A stretch of 64,000 nucleotides of DNA from Rhodoferax koreense (GTDB lineage: Bacteria > Pseudomonadota > Gammaproteobacteria > Burkholderiales > Burkholderiaceae_C), in assembly GCF_001955695.1 (NCBI RefSeq), contig NZ_CP019236.1:1984001-2048000 (forward strand). Direction: 5' to 3'. Positions 47,462-57,124 of the stretch are shown here, in pieces. A program made the position numbers and the translations under genes. The notes below the pieces were generated by a model, which searched no databases, was not told the DNA's origin, and saw nothing but the letters and a program-made list of their open reading frames with translations. Every line of letters begins with the position of its first letter. The first letter of the stretch is position 1.

Positions 47462-48783
47462 TGCAGATCTATTTCCAGCAATTGGCGGACGCCGTGTGCA
47501 CGTTGCCGGGTGGCATCGACCGCGTGCTGTTGAACTTCTCGGCCGAGCAGTCCGACTTCATCCGTTTCAACCACGCCCAGGTGCGCCAGGCCACGCAGGT
47601 CGATCAGCGCTATGCCACGGTTTCGGTGGTGGCCGGCCTGCGCCGCGCCGACGGCAGCCTGAGCCTCTGCGGCGATCCGCAGCGCGACATCCAGCGCCTG
47701 CTGGCCGAACGTGCCACGCTCATCGAACAACTGCCTTTTATTCCCGAAGACCCTTATCTGCTGTTGCCCGGCGTGGTGACCAACACCGAACGCACCGAGG
47801 AGGGCAATGTCCCCAACGCCGTTTCGGTGATCGAAGCCGTGGCCCGGCATGCGGCCGGGGTGGACTTCGTCGGCTTCTATGCGGGCGGCGGCGTGCAGCG
47901 CGCGTTTGCCGACAGCCGCGGCCAGCGCAACTGGCACAGTGTGCGCAGCTTCAACTTCGAATGGTGCATCTACCAGGCGGCCGACAAGGCCGTGAAGGCC
48001 GCCTATGCCGGCACCGACTGGCAGGGTGATGAGCTGGCGGCGCGCATTCGCGACTCGGCGGCCCGCAGTGCGCTGCTGGCCCAGCCCGCGCGGGTCCTGT
48101 CGCCCGGCGCCTACCGCGTGTATTTCTCGCCTGTGGCGGTCGCCGAGATGCTGGGCACGCTGAGTTGGGGCGGCTTCGGCCTGAAGGCGGTCAAGACCGG
48201 CGTGTCCAGCCTGATCCTGATGCACCGCGACGGCATGCGCCTGAATGCAGGCGTGAACCTGCTCGAAGCCACCTCGACGGGCACCGCGCCGCGTTTCCAG
48301 GGAGATGGCTTCGTCAAGCCCGACGCCGTGCCGCTAGTCCGCGCCGGCGTGGTGGCCGACTCCCTGGTCTCCCCGCGCTCGGCGCAGGAATATGGCCAGC
48401 CCACGAACGGCAGCGGCGGCGGCGAATCGCCCGAAGCCCTGGCGCTCGGCCCGGGCGATCTGCCCGCAACCGAGGTGCTGCAGCGCCTGGGCACCGGCGT
48501 ATGGATCAGCAACCTGCACTACCTCAACTACAGCGATCGCCAGGCTTGCCGCATCACGGGCATGACCCGTTTCGCCTGCTGGTGGGTGGAGGACGGCCGA
48601 CTCGTCGCGCCCATCCAGGTGATGCGTTTCGACGACTCGCTGCTGCGCATGTTCGGCGAGGGGCTGGTGGCGCTGACGGACGCCGCGGAGCTCGTGCCCG
48701 ATGCGGCCACCTACGGCGCGCGGCAACTCGGCAGCGTGACCGCGCCGGGGGCGATCGTGGACGGGTTTTGCCTGACCTTGTGA
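47461..48783 (+). CDS. TldD/PmbA-family protein, TldE-like subunit
   Basis: A 440-residue PmbA/TldE-like protein without the HExxxH zinc motif, so it is the non-catalytic partner of the preceding TldD-like protein. Typical stretches are SAEQSDFIRFNHAQVRQATQ, LSPGAYRVYFSPVAVAEML and LGTGVWISNLHYLNYSDRQA. The true start is ATG 47461. The pair is of the form found beside, but distinct from, housekeeping tldD/pmbA. Confidence 0.88.
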   Translation: MQIYFQQLADAVCTLPGGIDRVLLNFSAEQSDFIRFNHAQVRQATQVDQRYATVSVVAGLRRADGSLSLCGDPQRDIQRLLAERATLIEQLPFIPEDPYLLLPGVVTNTERTEEGNVPNAVSVIEAVARHAAGVDFVGFYAGGGVQRAFADSRGQRNWHSVRSFNFEWCIYQAADKAVKAAYAGTDWQGDELAARIRDSAARSALLAQPARVLSPGAYRVYFSPVAVAEMLGTLSWGGFGLKAVKTGVSSLILMHRDGMRLNAGVNLLEATSTGTAPRFQGDGFVKPDAVPLVRAGVVADSLVSPRSAQEYGQPTNGSGGGESPEALALGPGDLPATEVLQRLGTGVWISNLHYLNYSDRQACRITGMTRFACWWVEDGRLVAPIQVMRFDDSLLRMFGEGLVALTDAAELVPDAATYGARQLGSVTAPGAIVDGFCLTL

Positions 48784-48853
48784 GGCCACGGCACCGCGCC
48801 GGCCCGTTCCCGGCGGCAAAACTACAATCCGGAACTCAACAAGGAACCGCACC

Positions 48854-49492
48854 ATGACCTGGTCCAACTGGCTCGTCTTTGCAAGCGTTTCGATCTTCAT
48901 GGCCTTCACGCCCGGTCCGGCCGTGCTGCTGGCCGTATCGAATTCGGTGTCGGTCGGCCCGGGCCGGGCCATGCTCGGCTCGCTGGGCAATGCACTGGGC
49001 ATTTTCCTTGTCTCTGCCGTCGCCATGGCCGGGTTGGGGGTGTTGCTCAGCACATCGGCCACGGCCTTCCTGGCGTTGAAGCTCGCGGGTGCGGCTTACC
49101 TGATCTATCTCGGCATCAAGCAATGGCGCAATGGCGCCAACGGCTTCGCCGATGCCGACCAGGCGCAAGCGGCGGGCGTACGCGGTTCGCTGAAGCTGTT
49201 CCTCAACGGCGTGACCGTGGCCGTCACCAATCCCAAGGCGATCCTGTTCTTCACCGCGCTGTTCCCGCAGTTCCTCGTTGCCGATGCGCCAGCGACCGAA
49301 CAGTTCCTGGTGCTCACCGCCACTTTCGCCGGCTGCACGGTGCTGTCGCACATCTTCTACGTGCTGCTGGCGCGCGGACTCAAGCGCAGTTTCGCCGACG
49401 CGCGGCGCGTGCGGCTGTTCAACCGCATCTCGGGTGGCGCCTTCGTGCTGCTCGGCCTGGGCCTGCTGAGGCTGCGCAGCAAGGCGGCTTGA
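48854..49492 (+). CDS. LysE/RhtB-family amino-acid exporter
   Basis: A 212-residue inner-membrane protein with six helices. The family start FASVSIFMAFTPGPAVLLAV, SLGNALGIFLVSAVAMAGLG, and the NPKAILFFTALFPQF motif fit RhtB/LysE exporters. They expel amino acids or homoserine lactones using the proton gradient. Substrate is unknown. AAGGAA precedes ATG 48854. Confidence 0.9.
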   Translation: MTWSNWLVFASVSIFMAFTPGPAVLLAVSNSVSVGPGRAMLGSLGNALGIFLVSAVAMAGLGVLLSTSATAFLALKLAGAAYLIYLGIKQWRNGANGFADADQAQAAGVRGSLKLFLNGVTVAVTNPKAILFFTALFPQFLVADAPATEQFLVLTATFAGCTVLSHIFYVLLARGLKRSFADARRVRLFNRISGGAFVLLGLGLLRLRSKAA

Positions 49493-49502
49493 AGGGGCAC
49501 CG

Positions 49503-49970
49503 ATGCGCCATGTCTACACGGCACAGGTCGCCTGGGAACGCGCCGGCCAGGCCTTCATCGACAACCGCTACAGCCGGCGGCATGTGATCCGGCTCGACGG
49601 CGGCCTCGAGGTGCCGGCCTCGTCGTCGCCCCTGGTGGTACGCGTGCCTTTCTCCGACCCGGCGGCCATGGACCCGGAGGAGGCCTTCGTCGCCTCGCTG
49701 TCGAGTTGCCACATGTTGTGGTTCCTCGGCATTGCGGCCGAGCGCAAGTTCTGTGTCGACAGTTATGTCGATCAGGCCGAGGGGGTGATGCGCCCGAACG
49801 CGAAAGGCAAGCTCGCCTTCTCCCTCGTGACGCTGCGGCCCGCGGTGCGTTTCTGCGGTGACAGGCTGCCGAGCGATGACGATATTGCAGCCATGCACCG
49901 ACTGGCGCACGAGGAATGTTTCATCGCGAATTCGGTGCTTGCCGACGTCCGCTGCGAGCCGGTGCATTGA
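49503..49970 (+). CDS. OsmC-family peroxiredoxin-like protein
   Basis: A 155-residue OsmC/Ohr-like protein. The two redox cysteines are in DPEEAFVASLSSCHMLWFL and EECFIANSV. The family reduces organic hydroperoxides as a dimer. It lies 10 bases after the LysE-type gene and is probably co-transcribed with it. Confidence 0.88.
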   Translation: MRHVYTAQVAWERAGQAFIDNRYSRRHVIRLDGGLEVPASSSPLVVRVPFSDPAAMDPEEAFVASLSSCHMLWFLGIAAERKFCVDSYVDQAEGVMRPNAKGKLAFSLVTLRPAVRFCGDRLPSDDDIAAMHRLAHEECFIANSVLADVRCEPVH

Positions 49971-50059
49971 ACTGAATCGCAGCTTGTAGCCACGCCGGAA
50001 CGTGACCACAATGGGGTCTGGGCCGGGACATCGCTCCCGGGTCAGGCAAGGAGACGATC

Positions 50060-50878
50060 ATGTCCGTTCCCGACAACGCGCCCGTGTTCGCGGGTTCCGT
50101 TCCGCAGCTCTATGAAAAGTACATGGTGCCGCTGATCTTCGAGCCTTACGCGGTCGACATGGCCGCGCGGGTCGCAGAGCGCCGGCCTTCGCAGGTGCTC
50201 GAGGTCGCGGCCGGGACGGGTGTCGTCACGCGCAAGCTGGCGCGGCTGCTGCCGCCCGAGGCCACGATCGTGGCCACCGATCTGAGCCCGGCCATGCTCG
50301 AGCAGGCGGCATTGGCGGTCACCGGCCGGCCCATCACCTGGCGCCAGGCCGACGCCATGCAGCTGCCGTTTCCCGACGCTGCGTTCGATGTGGTCGTGTG
50401 CCAATTCGGCGTGATGTTCTTTCCCGACAAGGCGCAAGCCTTCGCCGAGGCCAGGCGCGTGCTGCGCCCGGGGGGCACATTGCTCTTCAACGTCTGGGAC
50501 CGCATCGAAGACAACGAATTCGCCGACACCGTGACCACCGCGCTGGCCGGCGTCTTTCCGGACGATCCGCCGCGCTTTCCCGTGCGCGTGCCGCACGGCT
50601 ATTTCGCGTGGCCCGTCATCGCCCAGGATCTCGCCGCCGGAGGCTTTACCGGCAGCCCCGCATTCGCCACGCTGGCCGCGCGCAGCCGTGCGGACAGTCC
50701 CGAGGTGCCGGCCTTGGCCTACTGCCAGGGGACGCCGCTACGCGGCGAAATCGAAGCGCGCGGACATCCCGGCCTGGCCGATGCCACCGCAGCCGCGGCC
50801 GAGGCGATCGCGCGCCGGTTCGGCACCGGTGCGGTGGATGGTGGCATTCAGGCCTCCATCGTCTGCGTCGACCGCTGA
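50060..50878 (+). CDS. Class I SAM-dependent methyltransferase
   Basis: A 272-residue methyltransferase. The SAM motif I VLEVAAGTGVVTRKLARLL (about 46-64), then ATDLSPAMLEQA, the acidic FDVVVCQFGVMFFPD and LRPGGTLLFNVWD fit UbiE/MenG-like enzymes. The acceptor is unknown. The start MSVPDNAPVFAGSVPQLYEK is typical, with AAGGAG upstream. Confidence 0.88.
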   Translation: MSVPDNAPVFAGSVPQLYEKYMVPLIFEPYAVDMAARVAERRPSQVLEVAAGTGVVTRKLARLLPPEATIVATDLSPAMLEQAALAVTGRPITWRQADAMQLPFPDAAFDVVVCQFGVMFFPDKAQAFAEARRVLRPGGTLLFNVWDRIEDNEFADTVTTALAGVFPDDPPRFPVRVPHGYFAWPVIAQDLAAGGFTGSPAFATLAARSRADSPEVPALAYCQGTPLRGEIEARGHPGLADATAAAAEAIARRFGTGAVDGGIQASIVCVDR

Positions 50879-50886
50879 GTGCGCGC

Positions 50887-51957
50887 TCAGGCCGCAGGCG
50901 GCCCGTCATCCATCCCTTCGGCCCGGTTGCGCCCGCCGTGCTTGGCCGCATACAGCGCTACATCGGCGCGCTGCAGCAGGGTTTCGGCGGTGTCGCCGGC
51001 TCGCACCCGCACGACCCCACAACTGACGCTGATGGTGTGTTCGCCGACCAGCGGCGTGGCCGCCACATGGCGGCACAGCCCGGCGGCCTTGTGCATGGCC
51101 TGCTCGAACGCGGTCTCCGGCAGGACCACGATGAACTCTTCGCCGCCCCAGCGGCCGAGCATGTCGACGTCGCGGAGCACTTCCGTGGCCCGCGCGGCCA
51201 GGGCCACGAGGGCCTGATCGCCGACGGCGTGCCCGAAACGGTCGTTGATCGTCTTGAAGTGGTCGATGTCGATCAGGATGACTGAAAACGCGTGCCCGTA
51301 ACGCGTGAAGCGGACCAGTTCGGAACCGATCGCTTCGGCCATGCGCCGGCGATTGGCCAGCTTGGTGAGTTCGTCGGTGTTGGCCAGCCGGGCCAGCTCG
51401 TCCACCGTGAGCAGCGCGATCTGGAAGCGGTGCTGGTAGCTGGAGAAAAAATAAAGCGCCGCGATCAACACCGCCGACACCATGTGCAACTGAACGGTGA
51501 AGTTGGCGTAGGGCGGCGGATCCTGGCTCAGCAGGTAAGGCAGGCTGATGGCCACAAAGAGCGCGAGGATGCAGAGCGAGATGGTCAGGCTGGTCTTGTG
51601 GCCCGCCAGCGTGAAGGCGAACACGTAGATCACCGGAATCCACAGGTACAGCGGTTGCAGGTCGATGCTGGCGCCGTACACGGGTGCATAGAGGCGCAGC
51701 GCCATGCAGGCGGCGCAGATGCCGGCCGCGAACAACAGGCAGGCCATGTCGATGTAGCGCGTCGGCAGCAGTCGCCGCCACACGACCACGTACATCACCG
51801 GGTGGAACACCAGGTTCAGTCCGAACACCCCGCGCAGCACTGCAGACGATTGGCCGCGCGCCTCCATCAGGGCCCAGCCGGCCGCCGAACTCAGCAGGCT
51901 CAGCGCAAGGATCGCCATCAGGACGCGGCGTTTGAGATGTTCGGCTGGCTTCGGCAC
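50887..51957 (-). CDS. Membrane diguanylate cyclase (GGDEF)
   Basis: A 356-residue protein with six or seven membrane helices (about 10-175) and a C-terminal GGDEF domain. The active site is GGEEF (LGRWGGEEFIVVLPE, about 278). The inhibitory I-site RDVD is 5 residues before it, so product inhibition should work. It makes cyclic-di-GMP. No sensory domain other than the membrane part is visible. Starts: GTG 51957 or ATG 51918. Confidence 0.92.
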   Translation of the reverse strand: MPKPAEHLKRRVLMAILALSLLSSAAGWALMEARGQSSAVLRGVFGLNLVFHPVMYVVVWRRLLPTRYIDMACLLFAAGICAACMALRLYAPVYGASIDLQPLYLWIPVIYVFAFTLAGHKTSLTISLCILALFVAISLPYLLSQDPPPYANFTVQLHMVSAVLIAALYFFSSYQHRFQIALLTVDELARLANTDELTKLANRRRMAEAIGSELVRFTRYGHAFSVILIDIDHFKTINDRFGHAVGDQALVALAARATEVLRDVDMLGRWGGEEFIVVLPETAFEQAMHKAAGLCRHVAATPLVGEHTISVSCGVVRVRAGDTAETLLQRADVALYAAKHGGRNRAEGMDDGPPAA

Positions 51958-52004
51958 GGGCGGGGGCGTTGTGAACGACGGCGGCAGCGTGCCGCAAGCA
52001 ATGA

Positions 52005-52778
52005 CTAGGCCTGGCTGTCCGCGGGAACGCCTTGCGCTTCCCTCTGATGGGTCGAGGCCCGCAGGCGCAGGTGCGCGGCGTCTTCAGGGTCCGGCTTCAC
52101 CGAGTTCTTGGCGTCGATGTAGCGGCCGGTGAAAACTTCCAGGTAGGCATCCAGGGTTTCGGCCGCCTGGCGCTCGCCGGCCAGCGCCAGGCAGCGCGCG
52201 GCGACTTCGGCCGTGCAGAGCTGTGCGTCGTCGTAGCCCTGGCGCAGCCGGTAGCGGGAAAGCTGCTCGGGGCGGACGCTGAGCATCGGCAGGCCGTTGA
52301 GGTAGGGGCTCTTCCTGAACATCTTGTTGGCCTCGGTCCAGGTGCCGTCCAGCAGCACGAACAGCGGGCGTTTGCCGGGCAGGGTGGGCACCTCGGTCAC
52401 GGTGCGCGCCACGGCCGGGGCGTCCTGCGGGTCGGCGGGGAACACCAGGTAGGGCGTCCATTGCGGGTCGGCCAGCAGCCGCAGCAGGGCCGGGTCGACT
52501 TCGGTGCGCGCCCAGCCGAAGGCGAAGGTGTGCGGCACCACGTCGGCGATCAGCCAGCCGGTGTTGCTGGGCTTCAGGGCTTCCACATCGGCCATGATGA
52601 GGCACATGCCGGCCTCGGTCTGCGCCCGCGGCCGCAGCGCACAGAAGCAATGGCTGGCGATGACACGGCAGCCGGGGCAGCGTGGCTGGCGGTTGCCTCG
52701 GCCGACGAAGGGCTTCTTGCTGCTGGCCTGGCGCTCTGCGCGCAGCCGGGCGACGGCGTGGAGTTGCTGTGTGCTCAC
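52005..52778 (-). CDS. DTW-domain tRNA-uridine aminocarboxypropyltransferase
   Basis: A 257-residue DTW-family protein (E. coli TapT/YfiP type): a zinc-like PRCPGCRVIASHCFC (about 32-46), then LIMADVEALKPSNTGWLIAD and the diagnostic FVLLDGTWTEANKMFRKSP. It adds an acp group from SAM to a uridine of tRNA. It starts with GTG 52778, overlapping the stop of the upstream oxidase gene (GTGA). Confidence 0.88.
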   Translation of the reverse strand: MSTQQLHAVARLRAERQASSKKPFVGRGNRQPRCPGCRVIASHCFCALRPRAQTEAGMCLIMADVEALKPSNTGWLIADVVPHTFAFGWARTEVDPALLRLLADPQWTPYLVFPADPQDAPAVARTVTEVPTLPGKRPLFVLLDGTWTEANKMFRKSPYLNGLPMLSVRPEQLSRYRLRQGYDDAQLCTAEVAARCLALAGERQAAETLDAYLEVFTGRYIDAKNSVKPDPEDAAHLRLRASTHQREAQGVPADSQA

Positions 52779-54193
52779 AACACCCGGCCAGGGTTCATCA
52801 GCCCCTGCGGGTCCAGCGCGGTCTTGATCGCGCGCATCATGGATAGCGCCACCGGCGACTTGTGCTTCACGAGTTTGTGCCGCTTGAGTTCACCCACGCC
52901 GTGTTCGGCCGAGATCGAGCCGTCGAATTGCTGCACGGCGTCGTAGACGATGGTGTTCACGTGTTCCTCCTGTTCGCGCAGGAAGGCTTTCGGGTCGCCT
53001 TCGGCGGGCGCCTGGATGTTGTAGTGCAGGTTGCCGTCGCCCAGGTGGCCGAAGTTGACGAAGCGCACGCCGGGAATCGCGGCGGCCAGGGCGGCGTCGG
53101 TCTGCCGCACAAACTCGGGGATGCGCGAGACCGGAATCGAGATGTCGTGCTTGATGTTCAGGCCTTCCTCGGCCTGGGCCAGGGTGATGCTTTCGCGGAC
53201 GTGCCAGAGGTTGTGCGCCTGGGCGATGTTCTCGGCCACCACGGCATCGCTGACCAGGCCCTGTTCGAGTGCGGCCTCGAGCAGGCTCTCGAATTGTGAG
53301 CGGGCGTGGTCCTCGGACTCGCTGTCGGAATTTTCCAGCAGCACGCACCACGGCGCGTCCTTCCACATCGGCACGCGCAACTGCGGGTAGTGCTTGTCGA
53401 CCAGGCTCAGCGCGAACTGGCCCATCACCTCGAAGCCGGTGAGGCCTGCGCCCAGGCGCTGGTGGGCCAGCACGAGCAGCTTGACCGCGTCGTCGAGCGA
53501 GGCCACGGGCGCCCAGGCGGTGAGCTGCGCGGCCGGCTGCGGAAACAGCTTCACCGTGGCTGCGGTGATGATGCCCAGCGTGCCTTCGCTGCCGATGAAC
53601 AAGTCGCGCAGGTCGTAGCCGGTGTTGTCCTTGCGCAGGCCCGACAGGCCGTCCCAGATCTCGCCCTGCGCGGTCACGACCTCCACACCCAGGCACAGTT
53701 CGCGTGCATTGCCGTAGCGCACGACCTGGGTGCCGCCGGCATTGGTGGCCAGGTTGCCGCCGATGGTGCAGCTGCCTTCGGCGCCCAGGCTCAGCGGGAA
53801 CAGGAAACCCGCTTTCTCGGCCGCGTCCTGCAGGTTCTGCAGGATGCAGCCGGCCTCCACGGTGATGGTCGAATTGCCCGGGTCCACGTTGCGCACGGCG
53901 CTCATGCGCTGCAGGCTCAGCACCACCTGGGTGCCGCTGTCGTTCGGGATCGAGCCGACCACCAGCCCGGTGTTGCCGCCTTGCGGCACGATGCTGGTGC
54001 CGGCGGCGGCGCAGGCCTGCACGACTTCGGCCACCTGGCGCGTGCTGCCCGGGCGCACCACCGCCAACGCCCTGCCGCGCGTGCGCTTGCGCCAGTCCTG
54101 TTCCCAGGCACCGAGGTCGGCTTCGGGATCGTCGTGGGTGAAAACGTTGGTGTCGCCGACGATGCGGCGCAACTGGTCGATCAGGTCTTGCAT
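52775..54193 (-). CDS. FAD-linked oxidase (GlcD/D-lactate dehydrogenase-like)
   Basis: A 472-residue protein with an FAD-binding-4 domain: GTSIVPQGGNTGLVVGSIPN, LGAEGSCTIGGNLATNAGGT, and LFIGSEGTLGIITAATVKLF. The C-terminal FAD-linked oxidase domain has RFVNFGHLGDGNLHYN and SAEHGVGELKRHKL. It oxidises a 2-hydroxy acid such as D-lactate or glycolate. No GlcE/F partners are near, so it acts alone. Its start ATG 54193 is 8 bases after the DUF2069 gene. Confidence 0.9.
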   Translation of the reverse strand: MQDLIDQLRRIVGDTNVFTHDDPEADLGAWEQDWRKRTRGRALAVVRPGSTRQVAEVVQACAAAGTSIVPQGGNTGLVVGSIPNDSGTQVVLSLQRMSAVRNVDPGNSTITVEAGCILQNLQDAAEKAGFLFPLSLGAEGSCTIGGNLATNAGGTQVVRYGNARELCLGVEVVTAQGEIWDGLSGLRKDNTGYDLRDLFIGSEGTLGIITAATVKLFPQPAAQLTAWAPVASLDDAVKLLVLAHQRLGAGLTGFEVMGQFALSLVDKHYPQLRVPMWKDAPWCVLLENSDSESEDHARSQFESLLEAALEQGLVSDAVVAENIAQAHNLWHVRESITLAQAEEGLNIKHDISIPVSRIPEFVRQTDAALAAAIPGVRFVNFGHLGDGNLHYNIQAPAEGDPKAFLREQEEHVNTIVYDAVQQFDGSISAEHGVGELKRHKLVKHKSPVALSMMRAIKTALDPQGLMNPGRVL

Positions 54194-54200
54194 GGGGCCT

Positions 54201-54605
54201 TCAGGCGGAAAGGGGTGTCGTGGACGAAGCGGCGAGGGCGGCGGCCTTGGCGTGTTTCTGGCGCAGCCGCACATGCAGCGCGCAGGCGGCGAACAGGCCC
54301 AGGCACAGCAACACTTCGGCCAAGGCGAACCAGGCGCTCGGCGCCTTGTCGCTCCAGGCGCGCACCACGCCCTCGGTGAAATACAGCCATACCACCAGGC
54401 TTAGCCAGCGGTAGGTGTACATGCGGTTCTTCAGCACGCCGGCCAGCGGCAGGCACAGCGGCAGCACTTTCAGCGCCAGCAGCGAGCCGCCGGGCTTGAT
54501 CGGCGCGAGCCAGAGCTCCCAGGCCAGGCCGAGCACGATCAGGCCCAGCAGGCAGGCCACGGCCAGGCGGCGCGTCCAGGCGACGGTATGGTGATCGGTA
54601 GTCAT
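54201..54605 (-). CDS. DUF2069 membrane protein
   Basis: A 134-residue inner-membrane protein with about four helices and the DUF2069 core KVLPLCLPLAGVLKNRMYTY, then RWLSLVVWLYFTEGVVRAWS. The function is unknown. It is divergent from the YihY gene, with only 21 bases between the starts. Confidence 0.88.
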   Translation of the reverse strand: MTTDHHTVAWTRRLAVACLLGLIVLGLAWELWLAPIKPGGSLLALKVLPLCLPLAGVLKNRMYTYRWLSLVVWLYFTEGVVRAWSDKAPSAWFALAEVLLCLGLFAACALHVRLRQKHAKAAALAASSTTPLSA

Positions 54606-54626
54606 TGCGATGGCATCATACCGAGC

Positions 54627-55895
54627 ATGCCTTTGCCCCCGGCGCCTGTCGCTCATTCCCTGTCACTGTCCCGCCGCCTCGAACTGCTGCTGGCCGATCT
54701 GCGCCGCTTTCCCTGGCGCACTACCGCCCATACGCTGCGCGAGCGGTTCCGCGAAGACCAGCTCGGCCTGACCGCCAGCAGCCTGACCTTCACCACCTCG
54801 CTGGCGCTCGTGCCGTTCTTCACCGTGGCGCTGGCGGTCTTCACCGCGTTCCCGATGTTCGGCAAGGTGCAGGACGTGCTGCAGCGCTGGCTGGTGCAGA
54901 GCCTGATCCCGGATTCGATCGCGCGCCAGGTGCTGGGCTACCTCACGCAGTTCGCGGCCAAGGCCAGCAAGCTCGGCAGCGTGGGCCTGGCCATCGTGCT
55001 GGTCACCGCGCTGGCGTTGATCCTCACCATCGACCGCACGCTCAACCGCATCTGGCGCGTGCGCCGGCCGCGGCCGCTGGGCCAGCGCGTGCTGATCTAC
55101 TGGGCGGCGATCACGCTCGGCCCGCTGATCCTAGGCGCGAGCCTGGCGCTGACCTCCTATGCCATCTCCAGCTCGCAGGGCGTGGTCGACAACCTGCCCG
55201 GCGGCGTGCGGGTGCTGCTCGACACGATCGAGTTCGCCCTGCTGGCCGGCGGCATGGCCGCGCTGTACCACTACGTGCCGAACACGCGCGTGCGCTGGGG
55301 CCATGCCTGGGCCGGCGGCATCTTCGTGTCGGCCGGCATCGAGGTTGCCAAGCGGCTGCTGAGCTTCTACCTGGCCTCGGTGCCGACCTATTCCATGGTC
55401 TACGGCGCTTTCGCCACGCTGCCGATCCTGCTGGTCTGGCTGTACCTGGCCTGGGTGATCGTGCTGCTCGGCGCGGTGATCGCGGCCTACCTGCCCAGCC
55501 TCATGACCGGCGTGGCGCGGCGCGCGAGCGAACACGGCTGGCAGTTCCAGCTTGCGGTGGAGGTGCTGCAGCAGTTGGACCGGTCGCGGCTGAACCTCGC
55601 GCGCGGCGGGCATGGACTGAGTGCCACACAGCTTGCACAGGCGTTGGGCGTCGATGTGCTGCAGCTCGAGCCGGTGCTCGACACGCTGGGCGCGCTCGAC
55701 TGGACCGGCAAACTCGACGAGATGGAAATGGCCGGCACGCCGAGGCCCGAGGCGCGTTACGTGCTGCTGGCCGATCCGGACGCGACGCCCGCCGCGCCGC
55801 TGTTCGAGCAGTTGCTGCTGGCACCGAGTCCGGGCCTTGAAAATCTATGGAAAAACAGCCGTTTGCGCAGTCTGCATCTGTGTGACCTGTTATGA
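54627..55895 (+). CDS. YihY/virulence-factor BrkB family membrane protein
   Basis: A 422-residue UPF0761/YihY protein with six helices: LTASSLTFTTSLALVPFFTV, VTALALILTIDRTLNRIW, YHYVPNTRVRWGHAWAGGIF, and SVPTYSMVYGAFATLPILLV. The extra C-terminal 130 residues (from about 300) form a winged-helix-like cytosolic domain typical of betaproteobacterial members. Once thought to be RNase BN, the family's function is unknown. Confidence 0.9.
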   Translation: MPLPPAPVAHSLSLSRRLELLLADLRRFPWRTTAHTLRERFREDQLGLTASSLTFTTSLALVPFFTVALAVFTAFPMFGKVQDVLQRWLVQSLIPDSIARQVLGYLTQFAAKASKLGSVGLAIVLVTALALILTIDRTLNRIWRVRRPRPLGQRVLIYWAAITLGPLILGASLALTSYAISSSQGVVDNLPGGVRVLLDTIEFALLAGGMAALYHYVPNTRVRWGHAWAGGIFVSAGIEVAKRLLSFYLASVPTYSMVYGAFATLPILLVWLYLAWVIVLLGAVIAAYLPSLMTGVARRASEHGWQFQLAVEVLQQLDRSRLNLARGGHGLSATQLAQALGVDVLQLEPVLDTLGALDWTGKLDEMEMAGTPRPEARYVLLADPDATPAAPLFEQLLLAPSPGLENLWKNSRLRSLHLCDLL

Positions 55896-56009
55896 AAAAG
55901 TGAGCAAAATCGGCGGTTGGCACTGCCAGGTTTCCCGCAAGACGGCGGCCACCGTCGATTCGCGGCGGTGACGTTCGTCGTAGCAGACCACCCATCCAAC
56001 GGAGCCTTC

Positions 56010-56405
56010 ATGAAATACATCGGACTCGCCTACTACGACCCGCAAAAGATGGGTGCGCTGCCGCCCCAGGAGCGGCAAGCCATCGTGAGCCAATGCCCGG
56101 CATTGGACCAAAAGATGTACGCCACCGGGAAGGTGCGGGTTTCGGCGTCGCTCGGCGCGCCGATGACCTTGCGCCCCCGCGCGGGCAAGACGCTGATCAG
56201 CGATGGTCCGTACGCCGAATCGAAGGAAATCGTCGGCGGGCTCTTCATCATCGAGGCGGATTCCCGCGACGAGGCGCTGCGCATTGCCGCGATGCATCCG
56301 GCGGCGACCCTGGGCGAAGCCGCAGGCTGGGGGATCGAGCTGATTCCTCTGGAGGAACGGGTGTTGCCATCGCCGGCTGAGCCCCGGCAGCCGTCTGGCG
56401 GCTAG
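56010..56405 (+). CDS. YCII-related protein
   Basis: A 131-residue YCII/DGPF-domain protein: KYIGLAYYDPQKMGALPPQE, DGPYAESKEIVGGLFIIEAD and SRDEALRIAAMHPAA. The DGPYAESKE motif is characteristic of the DGPF subfamily, often linked to ECF sigma factors; none is here. Biochemical role is unknown. The stop abuts that of the convergent PAP2 gene. Confidence 0.9.
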   Translation: MKYIGLAYYDPQKMGALPPQERQAIVSQCPALDQKMYATGKVRVSASLGAPMTLRPRAGKTLISDGPYAESKEIVGGLFIIEADSRDEALRIAAMHPAATLGEAAGWGIELIPLEERVLPSPAEPRQPSGG

Positions 56406-57053
56406 TCAGGACGGCTGGCCCGCGTGCAGGTCCTCGCGCAGGAAGGGCCGGTCCCGCCCGGCCAGCCGCAGCGACAGTTCGGTCACGAGATCATGGGCGT
56501 TGGTCGGCGCGGCGTAGCCCGGCATCAGCGCGAACCAGCACGCCACCGCGACCAGGGCCCAGCGCAGCCACGGCCGGCCGGCCGGCCGCCCGGCCAGCCA
56601 CAAGGTGCAGCCGCTGGCGGCCGCGCCCAGCACGAAGCCGGCCACCACCTCCGACCAGGAATGCGCGTGGACCACCACCCGGCTGTAGGCGATGAGCAGG
56701 GCGAAGGCATAGGCCGCGGCCACGGCCAGCAGCTGCCAGCGCCGCCGCTCGGGCCGGGCGCTGGCGGTGAGGGCGAAGGCCATCACCGGGTAGATGGCCG
56801 CGGAGAACATGGCATGGCCCGAGACCCCGGTGAAGTCGAGCGCGCGGATGCCCACGCCCCAGCCGATGAAGGCGATTTTCGACACCGAGGTGATGAACAC
56901 GGCCACGCCCAGCGGCAGCAGCCAGGCCAGCGCGAGCCGCCAGGAACGGCCGACGAACAGCATCCACAGCGCCAACGCGATGGCCACCGGCCAGAGGATG
57001 CCGATTTCGCCAAAGCGGGTGAGCCAGCGGTATTCGGAATAGGGCAAAAGCAT
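56406..57053 (-). CDS. PAP2-family phosphatase
   Basis: A 215-residue membrane phosphatase with about six helices. Motif 1 is loosely seen in SKIAFIGWGVGIRALDFTGV, motif 2 is SGHAMFSA, and motif 3 is SRVVVHAHSWSEVVAG. The family removes phosphate from lipid phosphates or undecaprenyl pyrophosphate. Basic residues of motif 1 are weaker than usual, so activity is likely but unproven. Confidence 0.86.
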   Translation of the reverse strand: MLLPYSEYRWLTRFGEIGILWPVAIALALWMLFVGRSWRLALAWLLPLGVAVFITSVSKIAFIGWGVGIRALDFTGVSGHAMFSAAIYPVMAFALTASARPERRRWQLLAVAAAYAFALLIAYSRVVVHAHSWSEVVAGFVLGAAASGCTLWLAGRPAGRPWLRWALVAVACWFALMPGYAAPTNAHDLVTELSLRLAGRDRPFLREDLHAGQPS

Positions 57054-57124
57054 CGCGCGATTCTAGGCCGGCACTGTTGCAGTGCAGCATGGACACGGCG
57101 CTTCGTGCTTCGCGCTTCGATTCC

